NCBI GenBank assembly: GCA_022414725.1
Contig: CM039462.1
Coordinates: forward strand, 183,935,386 to 183,999,385
DNA: 64,000 nt
Direction of reading: 5' to 3'
DNA from: Microglena sp. YARC
Lineage: Eukaryota; Chlorophyta; Chlorophyceae; Chlamydomonadales; Chlamydomonadaceae
This document shows, piece after piece, positions 18,351 through 27,604 of the stretch (positions are counted from its first letter, which is position 1; every line of letters begins with the position of its first letter). The notes beneath the pieces were generated by a model that saw only the letters and a program-made list of their open reading frames with translations, did no database searches and had not been told where the DNA came from. Position numbers and translations under genes: made by a program.

Positions 18351-18581
18351 TGTTATTCAACAAAATAATGGCATTCTTGTTCTCAGTTTTTTAGGTCTTA
18401 AAAAATGATCCGGATGTCAGGGTCAAGCAGGAACAGAAACAATGCACTCGATCTATGCGTGTGTCCATCGAGAGAGTGTATGTTGACCTCAGCATCACGC
18501 AGTTCTCCGTCCCAACAGGAGCAGTTCTGCGCTTGTATCTGTTATGATGGCCTTGGCCAGCTCCCACCAGGGACTCTGGTA

Positions 18582-18847
18582 GCATTGCGTTGTAGAAACA
18601 AAACCTGCAAAATGTCAGGAAATCCAAACAATTGACGCACATCGGCATACCTTGCACATTGCACTCCAATGTTCAACGATTTAAAACCCACCTTGAAAGG
18701 CATACTTGATTATACATGCACAGCTTTTTACTCATGTTGAGCAGTCGTCAGTACCAACATCCATGATTCATTCCTCGAATCCGCGATTCACCTTTCATTA
18801 AATACCGTCTCAAGCAGGCGTCTGCTTAACAAACTATTCCGGTATCA
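18582..18847 (-). pseudogene. Truncated copy of the 5' part of gene 19754-20362
   Basis: Nearly identical to 20241-20508, which covers the first ~40 codons and leader of that gene. Coding similarity stops at about 18582 within the segment LQVLFLQRNA. It lies directly before the second copy of the 834-bp duplication, so the region arose by at least two duplications. Confidence 0.7.
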
Positions 18848-18880
18848 GAATTAGATGCTGGTACAGAATTAGATTCTGGT

Positions 18881-19714
18881 CTTTGAGGAAAAAGGTAAAA
18901 AAAAACGGTTGTTCTCGAATAATTACTTATTCGCGACCCTTGCAATCCTTGAGCAATGACACGATCCTGGGGATTGTGATGAGGAGGCGCTTTTGGCGCT
19001 GGATCTTTTTGTGCTCGATGTACTTGCGGTACATGCGCTGGATCTTGCGCGCCGAGCACCACGCTCGCAACCACTGGGACGCTATGTGCTGTACAAAGTC
19101 CCATTCCATATTGACTAATCCATAAGCTGACACCCAATCGATCATCTCGTCATCCACCTCAATGAACAGACTGCTTACAATCTTGCGTGTGATGTGAGGG
19201 TGAACGGAACAAAAAGGATTGTACGAGAAGACGGCTTCCAAACCAAGAAGCATGCCTTGGAAGCGGGGATCGCATATGATATTGTCCGGCGAGACTGTCA
19301 TCAGATTGAGGATAAACAGCTTGGCGTGGTTTCCGTCTGTGTAGTCGTTGGCAGTAAATTCTCCGTCGTATATTTCGTTGTCCCACGATTGAATGGCGAG
19401 CTTTGCAAGTACCTTCCAAACGCGCGCCATGGGCGGAATGAGTTCTCTTGCGCGATCGCAAAATGGATCCGACGGAACGCCCGAAGTGTCATTGGCAACA
19501 TCGTTGTATAATTCAGTAAAGTTTGCCATTGTGTTTGTGGGTATTTGTGGGTGTTTGTGGTGGTTATCGGTTTCTTTTATGACAATTCAGTCAATTTTTT
19601 TTTCACATGCGGCTTTCGCATGCCCCCCATCCGTCCATTCATTCTCACCCACGACACGGCGGCTTTCGAAGCCTCGTTGGCAATTTCATGCTGCATGGAA
19701 TTTCTCTGAGCTAA
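18881..19714. repeat. 834-bp segmental duplication, copy 2
   Basis: Counterpart of 16548-17381, 2.3 kb away in the same orientation. Confidence 0.85.
18927..19529 (-). CDS. Hypothetical protein with IQ-like tail, paralogue 2, 200 aa
   Basis: Same length and start as 16594-17196. Differences are confined to about residues 43-147, for example SWDNEIYDGEFTAND against SWDNEICHGDLNAND and SAYGLVNMEWDF against SAEGFINMEWDF. The 5' leader, N-terminus and IQ-like tail are unchanged. Either the middle has been under strong selection for change or conversion has homogenised the ends. Confidence 0.7.
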   Translation of the reverse strand: MANFTELYNDVANDTSGVPSDPFCDRARELIPPMARVWKVLAKLAIQSWDNEIYDGEFTANDYTDGNHAKLFILNLMTVSPDNIICDPRFQGMLLGLEAVFSYNPFCSVHPHITRKIVSSLFIEVDDEMIDWVSAYGLVNMEWDFVQHIASQWLRAWCSARKIQRMYRKYIEHKKIQRQKRLLITIPRIVSLLKDCKGRE

Positions 19715-19753
19715 ACCCAATCTCCTGACTCTTCAGATACGCTTACTACAAAA

Positions 19754-20362
19754 CTAAACAGTAATCTGGTCCAGAACGACGAACATCTTCCTAATCTTCG
19801 TAGGCACATACTGAGCGTCGATTGTAGGAGATGCTGCGCGTAGCGCATTCGCGTCTGGCTCCCTTACCATACTTATTATGTTCTCTATCACGTCAGGTGG
19901 AATTGATGACAATAGGGTTGGGTCCAACTGTCTGGCAAGACAAGTGGTTTCGTTTGGGCAGAAGCGGATCACGGAATCGCCCACAACAGCGTCGGATGCA
20001 ATGATGCGGGTTAGTCTCCTTCCTAATACATTCCACTCCACATAAATCTCAACAATGCATGCCCTCCGTCTAGGTCCATCCTTATTGTTCTCCCATGCTC
20101 GCATGTGCTCCAACAGTGTCAGTCTCCTCATAAGCGCACAGACGAGTCCGTTGAGATTGCATTTGCGGATATGAATATTCTCATGCCACATTTTTTGAGG
20201 GTCTAAGGGTATGCTATCGTCCTTGACGTACGCCTCTAACGCATTGCGTTGTAGAAACAAAACCTGCAAACTGTCAGGAAATCCAAACAATTGCCGCACA
20301 TCGGCATACCTTGCACATTGCACTCCAATGTTCAACGATTTAAAACCCACCTTGAAAGGCAT
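19754..20362 (-). CDS. Hypothetical protein with F-box-like C-terminal segment, 202 aa
   Basis: ATG start. The segment TLLSSIPPDVIENIISMVRE near residues 150-172 resembles an F-box core helix (x-x-P-x-D-v-i-x-x-I). The N-terminal half (SLNIGVQCARYADVRQLFGF, then LQVLFLQRNALEAYV) has no family I recognise. Its 5' part and leader are duplicated at 18582-18847. Confidence 0.55.
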   Translation of the reverse strand: MPFKVGFKSLNIGVQCARYADVRQLFGFPDSLQVLFLQRNALEAYVKDDSIPLDPQKMWHENIHIRKCNLNGLVCALMRRLTLLEHMRAWENNKDGPRRRACIVEIYVEWNVLGRRLTRIIASDAVVGDSVIRFCPNETTCLARQLDPTLLSSIPPDVIENIISMVREPDANALRAASPTIDAQYVPTKIRKMFVVLDQITV

Positions 20363-20714
20363 ACTTGATTATACATGCACAGCTTTTTACTCCTTATGTT
20401 GAGCAGTCGTCAGTACCAACATCCATGAGTCATTCCTCGAATCCGCGATTCATCTTTCATTAACTGCCGTCTCAAGCAGGCGTCTGCTTAACAAACTATT
20501 CCGGTATCATGAAAGGGAATCGCGGGACCCACGGAGTGGGGCAGGGGAATTCAGCTGCGGACTCGCGAAAGATCTGACTTGTCCATCGGAGGAGGACACA
20601 CGCAAACGGCGGAACACTGCCGAATGTATCGGAGGACGCACGCAAACGGCAGATGGACATTATACTGTAACATTATTCACCGGTCTGAGTGTAACAGTGT
20701 CAAAAAGTGCCCGG

Positions 20715-20978
20715 TTAAAATCTCGAATTTAGCGCAACCGCCGCACAGGTCAGTGTCCTAACACCGCACCTGTGCTCCAGCGCCCGCACTGCGTCGCGCA
20801 CGTCGTTGATCTGTTGTTGCATGTGCATGTTGGCTGCGATGAGCTCAGCGCGCATATCATTAATGTCGTTCAAATGTTGATGCATGCGTTGCATGATGCG
20901 GAGCTCGCATGCAACGAACTGCTCTTGGGTGACGTAGAAGGGTAGTTGGTTTTGCAGGGGGGGCGGCTCCATGTTCAT
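20715..20978 (-). CDS. Small coiled-coil protein, 87 aa
   Basis: ATG start (MNMEPPPLQNQLPFYVTQEQ). Residues 20-75 are a Met/Gln-rich heptad-like helix (ACELRIMQRMHQHLNDINDM and MQQQINDVRDAVRALEHRC). It probably oligomerises; the role is unknown. Confidence 0.5.
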   Translation of the reverse strand: MNMEPPPLQNQLPFYVTQEQFVACELRIMQRMHQHLNDINDMRAELIAANMHMQQQINDVRDAVRALEHRCGVRTLTCAAVALNSRF

Positions 20979-21067
20979 GTCCCTAAAGGCGCAGCAGACA
21001 AGGAAACGCTATATATAAACGTACATAGACAAAGTGCTGACGATTGAATGCAATCTCATGCATCTCA

Positions 21068-22120
21068 ATGTCAAAGCAATCCATGCACGCCGGCGGATCC
21101 TCGTCCAGACTCATCACGCACACTCACGGAACTGATGCGGCGGCGGCGGCTTATCGCCCAGCCACATCACGCACGGCAGAGGCAGCGTGTAGTCCATCCT
21201 TATCACACATCATGCCACGCGGCGGCTTGAGAAGGTTGCAACACTGGAAATCGATCGTCATTGATTGGAGCATAACAACAACGCGGCGGATGATTATTAA
21301 TTCGCGGTACCGGATTAGATTTGAGCACATGATGGCGTCCGTGAAGACTCGTCGCGCCTTGTTCATTTTTCCAAGTTACTACGTAGACGGGTTGGGATTC
21401 TTGCTTATGCACACATTGCAAGAGTGTGGTACGCTGCCAAGGGACTTGAAGGGGTACAGATGTGGCGGAGCCATGAAGGACCATGATGTTTTTGTCAACA
21501 AGGTTTTGGGTTCTGGTATGGAGATCAATGTTCTCGAAGGCACCGTGTGCCGGAGGACCGTCATGGACCAATTGGCTTGGTTGTTGGAACCCTCAGTGGA
21601 CGTTGCTCTTTTGTTATTCTGTGGGCATGGCATGAATGAGGGGTCGCCACGTCACGGTACATTGGTATGTTCTTACAAACAGCTGGGGTCAGCTGAGGCC
21701 ATCGATGCGGTGGTGGCAGCTCAACGTTTTTGCGGCACACTCATCCGCGTGCTCAACATGTGCGAAGAAAATGCCATTGCCCCCGGCCCTGGTCTGCCGT
21801 TCCAGCACGGAAGATCTCTGCTTGACGCATCAAGAGCAGATCATGATGAACAGTTCCATCTCGTTGCACACAAGGACGTGATGTTGTTGGCAACTGGGAC
21901 TTTTGAAGAAACGGCAGGTGGCAAGGCAGGCACACACTTCATCGCTGCCCTGGGCAGAATGTTTGACGCAGAGTCGATCTTAACCTACGAGCGCCTTGAT
22001 GAGCTCTTGAAGAGGCACTGGCCTGGTGGCAGTGGGAGGGCACTGCTGTATCCTGCAAGGTTGAAAGGGATCTTCGGATGGCCGGCTAATGGTTCACAGG
22101 TGAGTGGCGATTCTGCTTGA
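21068..22120 (+). CDS. Caspase/metacaspase-like protein 2
   Basis: ATG at 21068 (an internal ATG at 21212 is also possible, because the first ~50 residues are low complexity). The core contains TRRALFIFPSYYVDG, the His motif VALLLFCGHGMNEGSP, and about 45 residues later the Cys motif LIRVLNMCEENAIAPG. A second segment, DVMLLATGTFEETAGGKAGT, matches the strand after the active site. This order fits a peptidase C14-like fold with an intact His/Cys dyad. Giant viruses and algal hosts carry such proteins; a role in host cell death is inferred only. It is a distant relative of 9474-10319. Confidence 0.65.
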   Translation: MSKQSMHAGGSSSRLITHTHGTDAAAAAYRPATSRTAEAACSPSLSHIMPRGGLRRLQHWKSIVIDWSITTTRRMIINSRYRIRFEHMMASVKTRRALFIFPSYYVDGLGFLLMHTLQECGTLPRDLKGYRCGGAMKDHDVFVNKVLGSGMEINVLEGTVCRRTVMDQLAWLLEPSVDVALLLFCGHGMNEGSPRHGTLVCSYKQLGSAEAIDAVVAAQRFCGTLIRVLNMCEENAIAPGPGLPFQHGRSLLDASRADHDEQFHLVAHKDVMLLATGTFEETAGGKAGTHFIAALGRMFDAESILTYERLDELLKRHWPGGSGRALLYPARLKGIFGWPANGSQVSGDSA

Positions 22121-22139
22121 CAATATGTGGGTATTTACA

Positions 22140-22335
22140 TGGAATCGTTTTCACCCCATAATATAGGGACCCTGTCCCAGACAAGGTCCTTTGTTAAAGG
22201 GAAACTAAACAATGTCATCCAAAGAAAATCGAATGGTCCCAAGCAGGCTTCTGCTTGACAATAATTGTATTTACATGGAATCGTTTTCACCTCATAACAC
22301 ATATACACTAATACACAATTTTTAAGGATATTAGT
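22140..22335. repeat. Partial unit of the 271-bp repeat
   Basis: Shares CAAGCAGGCTTCTGCTTGAC and TAATACACAATTTTTAAGGA with the array at 25726-27135. It ends at ...AAGGATATTAG, immediately before the truncated frame at 22438. Confidence 0.8.
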
Positions 22336-22437
22336 CCTCATATCATAGTCCCGAGAGAAGCGATCGCGTCCATAAAAAAACGATGGAAATCGTTCGGTTT
22401 CGAGCATCTGATCGAAGAGGTCCCTCTGCTGAACTCG

Positions 22438-22914
22438 ATGGGTATGTGGCCGGTCGATTTCAAGCACGCCCGTTTAAAACCTGTCGTGAACGGGTTCATG
22501 TTCGTCGAGATCGTCTTGAGCTTTTCGAAGACTCGGAAGAAACACCAACGAGGAGGAGGAGGAGGTCTGTTTTCTTTTGGGAAAAACAAAGTGCCGGACG
22601 AATGGAGGCCCTCGAGGATGGATGTGGACGATGTCAAGTTGTTGAATTACGTTAAGGGGCAGCTGACTGATGGATGGGGAGAGGGTGTGTCACAATTACG
22701 GTTCGGACCTCGTGTATCATGTCCCAACGGGGATCTCGAGTTCCCCAAATTGTGCAGAGTCATTCTCCCCGGATCCGAATACGAGGAGGGTGAGGTACAT
22801 GATTCAAATATCGTGGGACGGTACAGTTTCAATTTGACGACGATCGGATGTACGTTGTGGCCACGCGACATTCACAAAGCCCAAAAAGAAGCAACAGCAA
22901 CTTTCCGAAAATAA
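22438..22914 (+). CDS. Giant-virus-type protein with QLTDGWGEG motif, 5' end cut by a repeat
   Basis: ATG at 22438, but the same frame is open back to about 22312 through REAIASIKKRWKSFGFEHL, so the original start was probably lost where the 271-bp repeat joins. Recognisable parts: HARLKPVVNGFMFVEIVLSF and DVKLLNYVKGQLTDGWGEGV. The (S/T)DGWGEG motif recurs in proteins of large DNA viruses and in mobile elements; its function is not known to me. Confidence 0.55.
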   Translation: MGMWPVDFKHARLKPVVNGFMFVEIVLSFSKTRKKHQRGGGGGLFSFGKNKVPDEWRPSRMDVDDVKLLNYVKGQLTDGWGEGVSQLRFGPRVSCPNGDLEFPKLCRVILPGSEYEEGEVHDSNIVGRYSFNLTTIGCTLWPRDIHKAQKEATATFRK

Positions 22915-23260
22915 GTAAACATACAGTTGTTCTCAAATAATTTACAACTTTTGTTCATTTATAACGTTCATGCAACATACCCGGTCCGTGTAATGAGTGG
23001 GTTTTAGTCATCGCGACCAGTCGGCTGTGAGGGGCTACTGCACACGTAAAAAAAATCCAAGAAAAACACTGGAGGGGTGGCTTAGCCACCTCTCTTGTCG
23101 ATATCAACAAATCGATCAAGCGATACGAGGACTGCGATAGTTGATATCATCTGCGTGACCTGACTTGGCAGTAGCCCACAAGGCACTGCTGGCGGTAGAG
23201 TTCGCCCGGGCCCAAGTCAGCAAGTCAGCGATTTGCGCATGCATCATTCATTTCCACAAT
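22915..23260. other. Intergenic with one stray ankyrin unit
   Basis: At 23148-23216 (reverse strand) a single, otherwise isolated copy of the 111-bp ankyrin repeat unit is recognisable (CATCTGCGTGACC...GAGTTCGCCCGGGCCC). Nothing else coding is seen. Confidence 0.6.
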
Positions 23261-25531
23261 TCATGCACGGAAGCCGCTGAAATTCATGACATTCATTTCT
23301 CCTCTGTTCATATGACCTCTCGCCATCCTCGTGAACTTTACTACAAATATGTTATAAGACTTTTCGCTTGGACTTACAGTGGGTGTGATGAGACGCTGTG
23401 TACTTACAGACACAGACCCGATACCTATCTGCGTGTCTAGCACATCGAACGACTTACCATCCACGCTCCCGTACACAACCCAGTCTGTGCAGCTGCCAGT
23501 CATCTCGTATGAGGTTAAGTAGATGGGCCAAGGGATGCGCAATGAGATGAAGTCGCCCCGAATCCCGTCAGTGAATCCGTTCATATATGGTAACCACCGA
23601 GCAGAACCGTCTTCAGGTCCGATACCGATGTTGTATGCGTGATTAATTGAATGCCACAGATTACCATTGTCAAGGTCGAACACATTCCAAGCTTCTAAAT
23701 AGTTTGCTCTGTTTGAGCTGGCGGCACAAACGTAGTTCTCAATCTTCGACGCACTAAAACTTTCAAGATAATAGCGGTCGCTTATACCCATTTGGAATAT
23801 AGCAATGAGTTTAACCCCCTGGGGGTTGTAAATATCGACCACACTGGAATCTAGATCTCGCAGATCGTATTTGTAAGTCGTACTGGTCGGTTGAAGTAGA
23901 TTACTATCGAATGTAATTACATTTCCGTTTGACACATCTTGTACCCGAAACGTTACCAACTCGCCTCCTTCCAAAAACGCACCGGTTAATGTCATCGATA
24001 CTGATCCAATACCCGATAGCGTATCGATCACTGGAGGCGAGGAGATCGTTCCATTCCCACAACCCCAAGGAAACGTACTATTTCCAAAATCCATATTCAT
24101 ATTGAATATCCATCCGTCAGATTCCATCTGCGCTTGTGTGGTATTCGCAAATGATGCAGCGAAAAGCTCTGTCTCAACGTCCTCAGCGAACCCATTCATC
24201 TGCGGAGGCACGGTCACTATCTCGCGCGCCAATGCAGGAGGCTGTCTCCTTCCGCCCCTGAATGCAAGGAGGGACAATGAACCATCCGATGGAACGTTCG
24301 GTGTCCCCAATCGACCCACAAACGCCTTACGTGCAAGAGCGGATCTACGTGTGTCCCATATTCCAGTGGTGATTGCAGGTCGATTTTGGTAGAAGCTGTC
24401 TAGCGCGACTGGTTGCGTGGTCGAAAGCCCGTACTCGTGAGCGATGTCTGCAAAACTCAGAGCTCCAAACAAGGGTAGACAGCCGGTCTCGTTCAGGTAA
24501 ATACGAATTGTTCGCAAACTAGAAGGCCATGGTGTCGTGTCCTGCATAGTCTTCACGGTGTTGTTAACCAATCCGAATCCTCCTCCATCTGACCCTGATA
24601 TAAAGGTCCCAAGTTCCCCTGTACTAGTAACTTTAAGTACACCATCTATCCACACACGTGACGTGTCAATATCGTTATCCTTCTTTTGTAAACTAAATGC
24701 TATATTGTGCCAACGACCGTCCCTCGGAAAATCCGAAATGTCCACTGTAGACATGTTGCTTGAAACCACACGCATTACTGTGCTTCCATCCACCTGAGAT
24801 CTGACTACGCCTATATAGAGACCGTATGCAGATCCTCCGTAGTCGAACAAAATGCAGCTGCTATCAAAGTTTGTGGGAATGACAACATCCATCGAGAACA
24901 TGGTGTCCGTGGCAAGAGTCAATGACTCGAACGTCGACGGACCGCTGTACACGTAGTCGGGAGTTCCGAGATTGGCCTCCGTGGCAGAGAGCCATCCGAG
25001 CTGGTTATCGTACCTCCTTAGCGGCTTTGTGATGGTAACTGGCCAAGGGTTCGACGACTCGCCCACTGCAAACGTCGTTTCAACCCGTCCGAATGAACCA
25101 TGCCCCCAACCCGACCAATCGCCATCTGCACCGTGAAAAGACCCTGTGGCTTCGCCGTACAAAGTCCCGTCTATCCAGACACGTACTCCTTCCGTGGGAT
25201 CTGTTCTGAATTCGAATGCTATCTCGTGCGTCAAATCGTCCGCAGGGATCGGGTATACATCGACGTACACGATTGATGCATGTGGTGGTGCTTGGCCTCC
25301 TATTCCACCTCTAACACGAAGTTTGGGAATTCCGGACGCCACATCCCGCACACCTACGTAAGCTCCAATTAACGAGCCTCCGTTCTCGAAGAGTACGCAA
25401 TCTTCAGCATATGTTGATGGTAAGACCACATCGCATACAAATAATGTGTTTGTATTTATATTTATATTAACAGGGTTTGTTATGGTTTCCAATGCATTAT
25501 AAGAAATTGACAGAGTATGTCCCACGTCCAT
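23261..25531 (-). CDS. Large LamG/concanavalin-like and discoidin-like protein, 756 aa
   Basis: ATG start. Two LamG-like jelly rolls: residues ~1-170 (LFVCDVVLPSTYAEDCVLFE, GVRVWIDGTLYGEATG) and ~190-340 (FSMDVVIPTNFDSSCILFDY, ISDFPRDGRWHNIAF, SRVWIDGVLKVTSTG). After a linker with GGRRQPPALAREI come a beta-rich part and a C-terminal F5/8-type (discoidin-like) domain, residues ~600-756 (NYLEAWNVFDLDNGNLWHS, then WVVYGSVDGKSFDVLD). Such domains bind glycans; comparable proteins are virion surface or fibre components in large algal and protist viruses. No signal peptide or membrane segment is seen. It is the longest intact frame in the window. Confidence 0.75.
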   Translation of the reverse strand: MDVGHTLSISYNALETITNPVNININTNTLFVCDVVLPSTYAEDCVLFENGGSLIGAYVGVRDVASGIPKLRVRGGIGGQAPPHASIVYVDVYPIPADDLTHEIAFEFRTDPTEGVRVWIDGTLYGEATGSFHGADGDWSGWGHGSFGRVETTFAVGESSNPWPVTITKPLRRYDNQLGWLSATEANLGTPDYVYSGPSTFESLTLATDTMFSMDVVIPTNFDSSCILFDYGGSAYGLYIGVVRSQVDGSTVMRVVSSNMSTVDISDFPRDGRWHNIAFSLQKKDNDIDTSRVWIDGVLKVTSTGELGTFISGSDGGGFGLVNNTVKTMQDTTPWPSSLRTIRIYLNETGCLPLFGALSFADIAHEYGLSTTQPVALDSFYQNRPAITTGIWDTRRSALARKAFVGRLGTPNVPSDGSLSLLAFRGGRRQPPALAREIVTVPPQMNGFAEDVETELFAASFANTTQAQMESDGWIFNMNMDFGNSTFPWGCGNGTISSPPVIDTLSGIGSVSMTLTGAFLEGGELVTFRVQDVSNGNVITFDSNLLQPTSTTYKYDLRDLDSSVVDIYNPQGVKLIAIFQMGISDRYYLESFSASKIENYVCAASSNRANYLEAWNVFDLDNGNLWHSINHAYNIGIGPEDGSARWLPYMNGFTDGIRGDFISLRIPWPIYLTSYEMTGSCTDWVVYGSVDGKSFDVLDTQIGIGSVSVSTQRLITPTVSPSEKSYNIFVVKFTRMARGHMNRGEMNVMNFSGFRA

Positions 25532-25725
25532 AAGGTTCTTTTTAAAAACGATATATAATTAACTATATTCCTTTCATTGTATGTGCGGGTCGAGCGATTC
25601 ACGGATTTCCTTGAGTTCCTCTTTTAGGTTGTTCACTTCGTCGCGCAGTTCCTGGACTCCCGCCAGAAGCAACGATGACAAGTTGCCGTAAGCGACCGTG
25701 AGAGTGTCCTTAAGAGGGTTAAAGG

Positions 25726-27135
25726 GGGGCTAAACAAGGTTTTGTAAATTTGTGTGTTTTTGTGTTTCCGTGTTTTGAATGAACCACCGCATCTTACGCA
25801 ATCGCATTTACGGTAGGTCCGTAGGACTGTCATCCAAAGAAAACCGAATGGTCCCAAGCAGGCTTCTGCTTGACAATAATTGTATTTACATGGAATCGTT
25901 TTCACCTCATAACACATATACACTAATACACAATTTTTAAGGATATTAGAATAGTAATATAGGGACATAGTCCTAGACAAGGCCCTTTGTTAAAGGGGGA
26001 CTAAACAAGGTTTTGTAAATTTGTGTGTTTTTGTGTTTCCGTGTTTTGAATGAACCACCGCATCTTACGCAATCGCATTTACGGTAGGTCCGTAGGACTG
26101 TCATCCAAAGAAAACCGAATGGTCCCAAGCAGGCTTCTGCTTGACAATAATTGTATTTACATGGAATCGTTTTCACCTCATAACACATATACACTAATAC
26201 ACAATTTTTAAGGATATTAGAATAGTAATATAGGGACGTAGTCCTAGACAAGGCCCTTTGTTAAAGGGGGACTAAACAAGGTTTTGTAAATTTGTGTGTT
26301 TTTGTGTTTCCGTGTTTTGAATGAACCACCGCATCTTACGCAATCGCATTTACGGTAGGTCCGTAGGACTGTCATCCAAAGAAAACCGAATGGTCCCAAG
26401 CAGGCTTCTGCTTGACAATAATTGTATTTACATGGAATCGTTTTCACCTCATAACACATATACACTAATACACAATTTTTAAGGATATTAGAATAGTAAT
26501 ATAGGGACATAGTCCTAGACAAGGCCCTTTGTTAAAGGGGGGCTAAACAAGGTTTTGTAAATTTGTGTGTTTTTGTGTTTCCGTGTTTTGAATGAACCAC
26601 CGCATCTTACGCAATCGCATTTACGGTAGGTCCGTAGGACTGTCATCCAAAGAAAACCGAATGGTCCCAAGCAGGCTTCTGCTTGACAATAATTGTATTT
26701 ACATTGAATCGTTTTCACCTCATAACACATATACACTAATACACAATTTTTAAGGATATTAGAATAGTAATATAGGGACATAGTCCTAGACAAGGCCCTT
26801 TGTTAAAGGGGGGCTAAACAAGGTTTTGTAAATTTGTGTGTTTTTGTGTTTCCGTGTTTTGAATGAACCACCGCATCTTACGCAATCGCATTTACGGTAG
26901 GTCCGTAGGACTGTCATCCAAAGAAAACCGAATGGTCCCAAGCAGGCTTCTGCTTGACAATAATTGTATTTACATTGAATCGTTTTCACCTCATAACACA
27001 TATACACTAATACACAATTTTTAAGGATATTAGAATAGTAATATAGGACATAGTCCTAGACAAGGCCCTTTGTTAAAGGGGGCTAAACAAGGTTTTGTAA
27101 ATTTGTGTGTTTTTGTGTTTCCGTGTTTTGAATGA
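25726..27135. repeat. 271-bp tandem array, about five units
   Basis: Units begin near 25709, 25980, 26251, 26522 and 26793 (spacing exactly 271), with partial ends. Each contains the hairpin CAAGCAGGCTTCTGCTTG and a 92-codon reverse-strand frame that changes little between units. The frame is probably incidental. Partial units lie at 22140-22335 and 29960-30105. The array sits directly downstream of the TV-Pol/helicase locus. Confidence 0.9.
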
Positions 27136-27209
27136 GCCTTCGTTTGATACATGCGCAGCTCAAGCGGTACCCCTCAAAAAAAATGTTTCATGAGATTTGA
27201 GTTTTTGAA

Positions 27210-27551
27210 TTAATTGTTACAGTCGGGGCAGGCATGGGTATGCAGGAGTGTCCGTTTATCGATATTGTTCCGGAGAATGCTGGCTATGTCCCTTATGGAT
27301 ATGTTGCGATCCTTCTGGTATTGTGCGATTTTCTTCTTGTCACGTATTCCGTATGTGGGTCCTTTGGGGTCGAAATGGATGGTGTCTCGGATGCACTTCA
27401 TGATAAGATCGTGCGTGTTTTCAGTGGACACATGGTCTTCCTGCAGGATGCGTTTGATTTCTTCGTTTATTCTGATGTACTTGATTTTGGACATGGCAGC
27501 CTGTCCGGGTACGACGACCGAGGATGTGGCTGGAGAAGAAGTAGTGGCCAT
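27210..27551 (-). CDS. Small conserved virus-type protein, 113 aa
   Basis: ATG start. The core KIKYIRINEEIKRILQEDHV, then CIRDTIHFDPKGPTYGIRDK, parallels the protein encoded at 50199-50514 (RYFEMEERVKMILGGKLQEE, MREIMKFDPNVSRYSEEV). The shared pattern is Y-hinge, EE(I/V)K-IL helix, then a (M/H)FDP turn. Both copies lie next to SF3-helicase loci, so a role in replication or DNA binding is plausible but inferred. The C-terminus has HTHACPDC. Confidence 0.65.
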   Translation of the reverse strand: MATTSSPATSSVVVPGQAAMSKIKYIRINEEIKRILQEDHVSTENTHDLIMKCIRDTIHFDPKGPTYGIRDKKKIAQYQKDRNISIRDIASILRNNIDKRTLLHTHACPDCNN

Positions 27552-27604
27552 TTATCTGATGGATCAACGGATTGATTACTAATACTAAGGTAACGCTTTT
27601 GCTT

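Noticed and set aside
23165..23440. 91-codon forward frame overlapping the LamG gene end
   Set aside because: Begins in a stray ankyrin unit and continues antisense to a well supported gene.
25633..27007. Repeated 92-codon reverse frames in the 271-bp array
   Set aside because: Conservation is explained by recent tandem duplication of DNA; no sign of coding selection and no recognisable domain.
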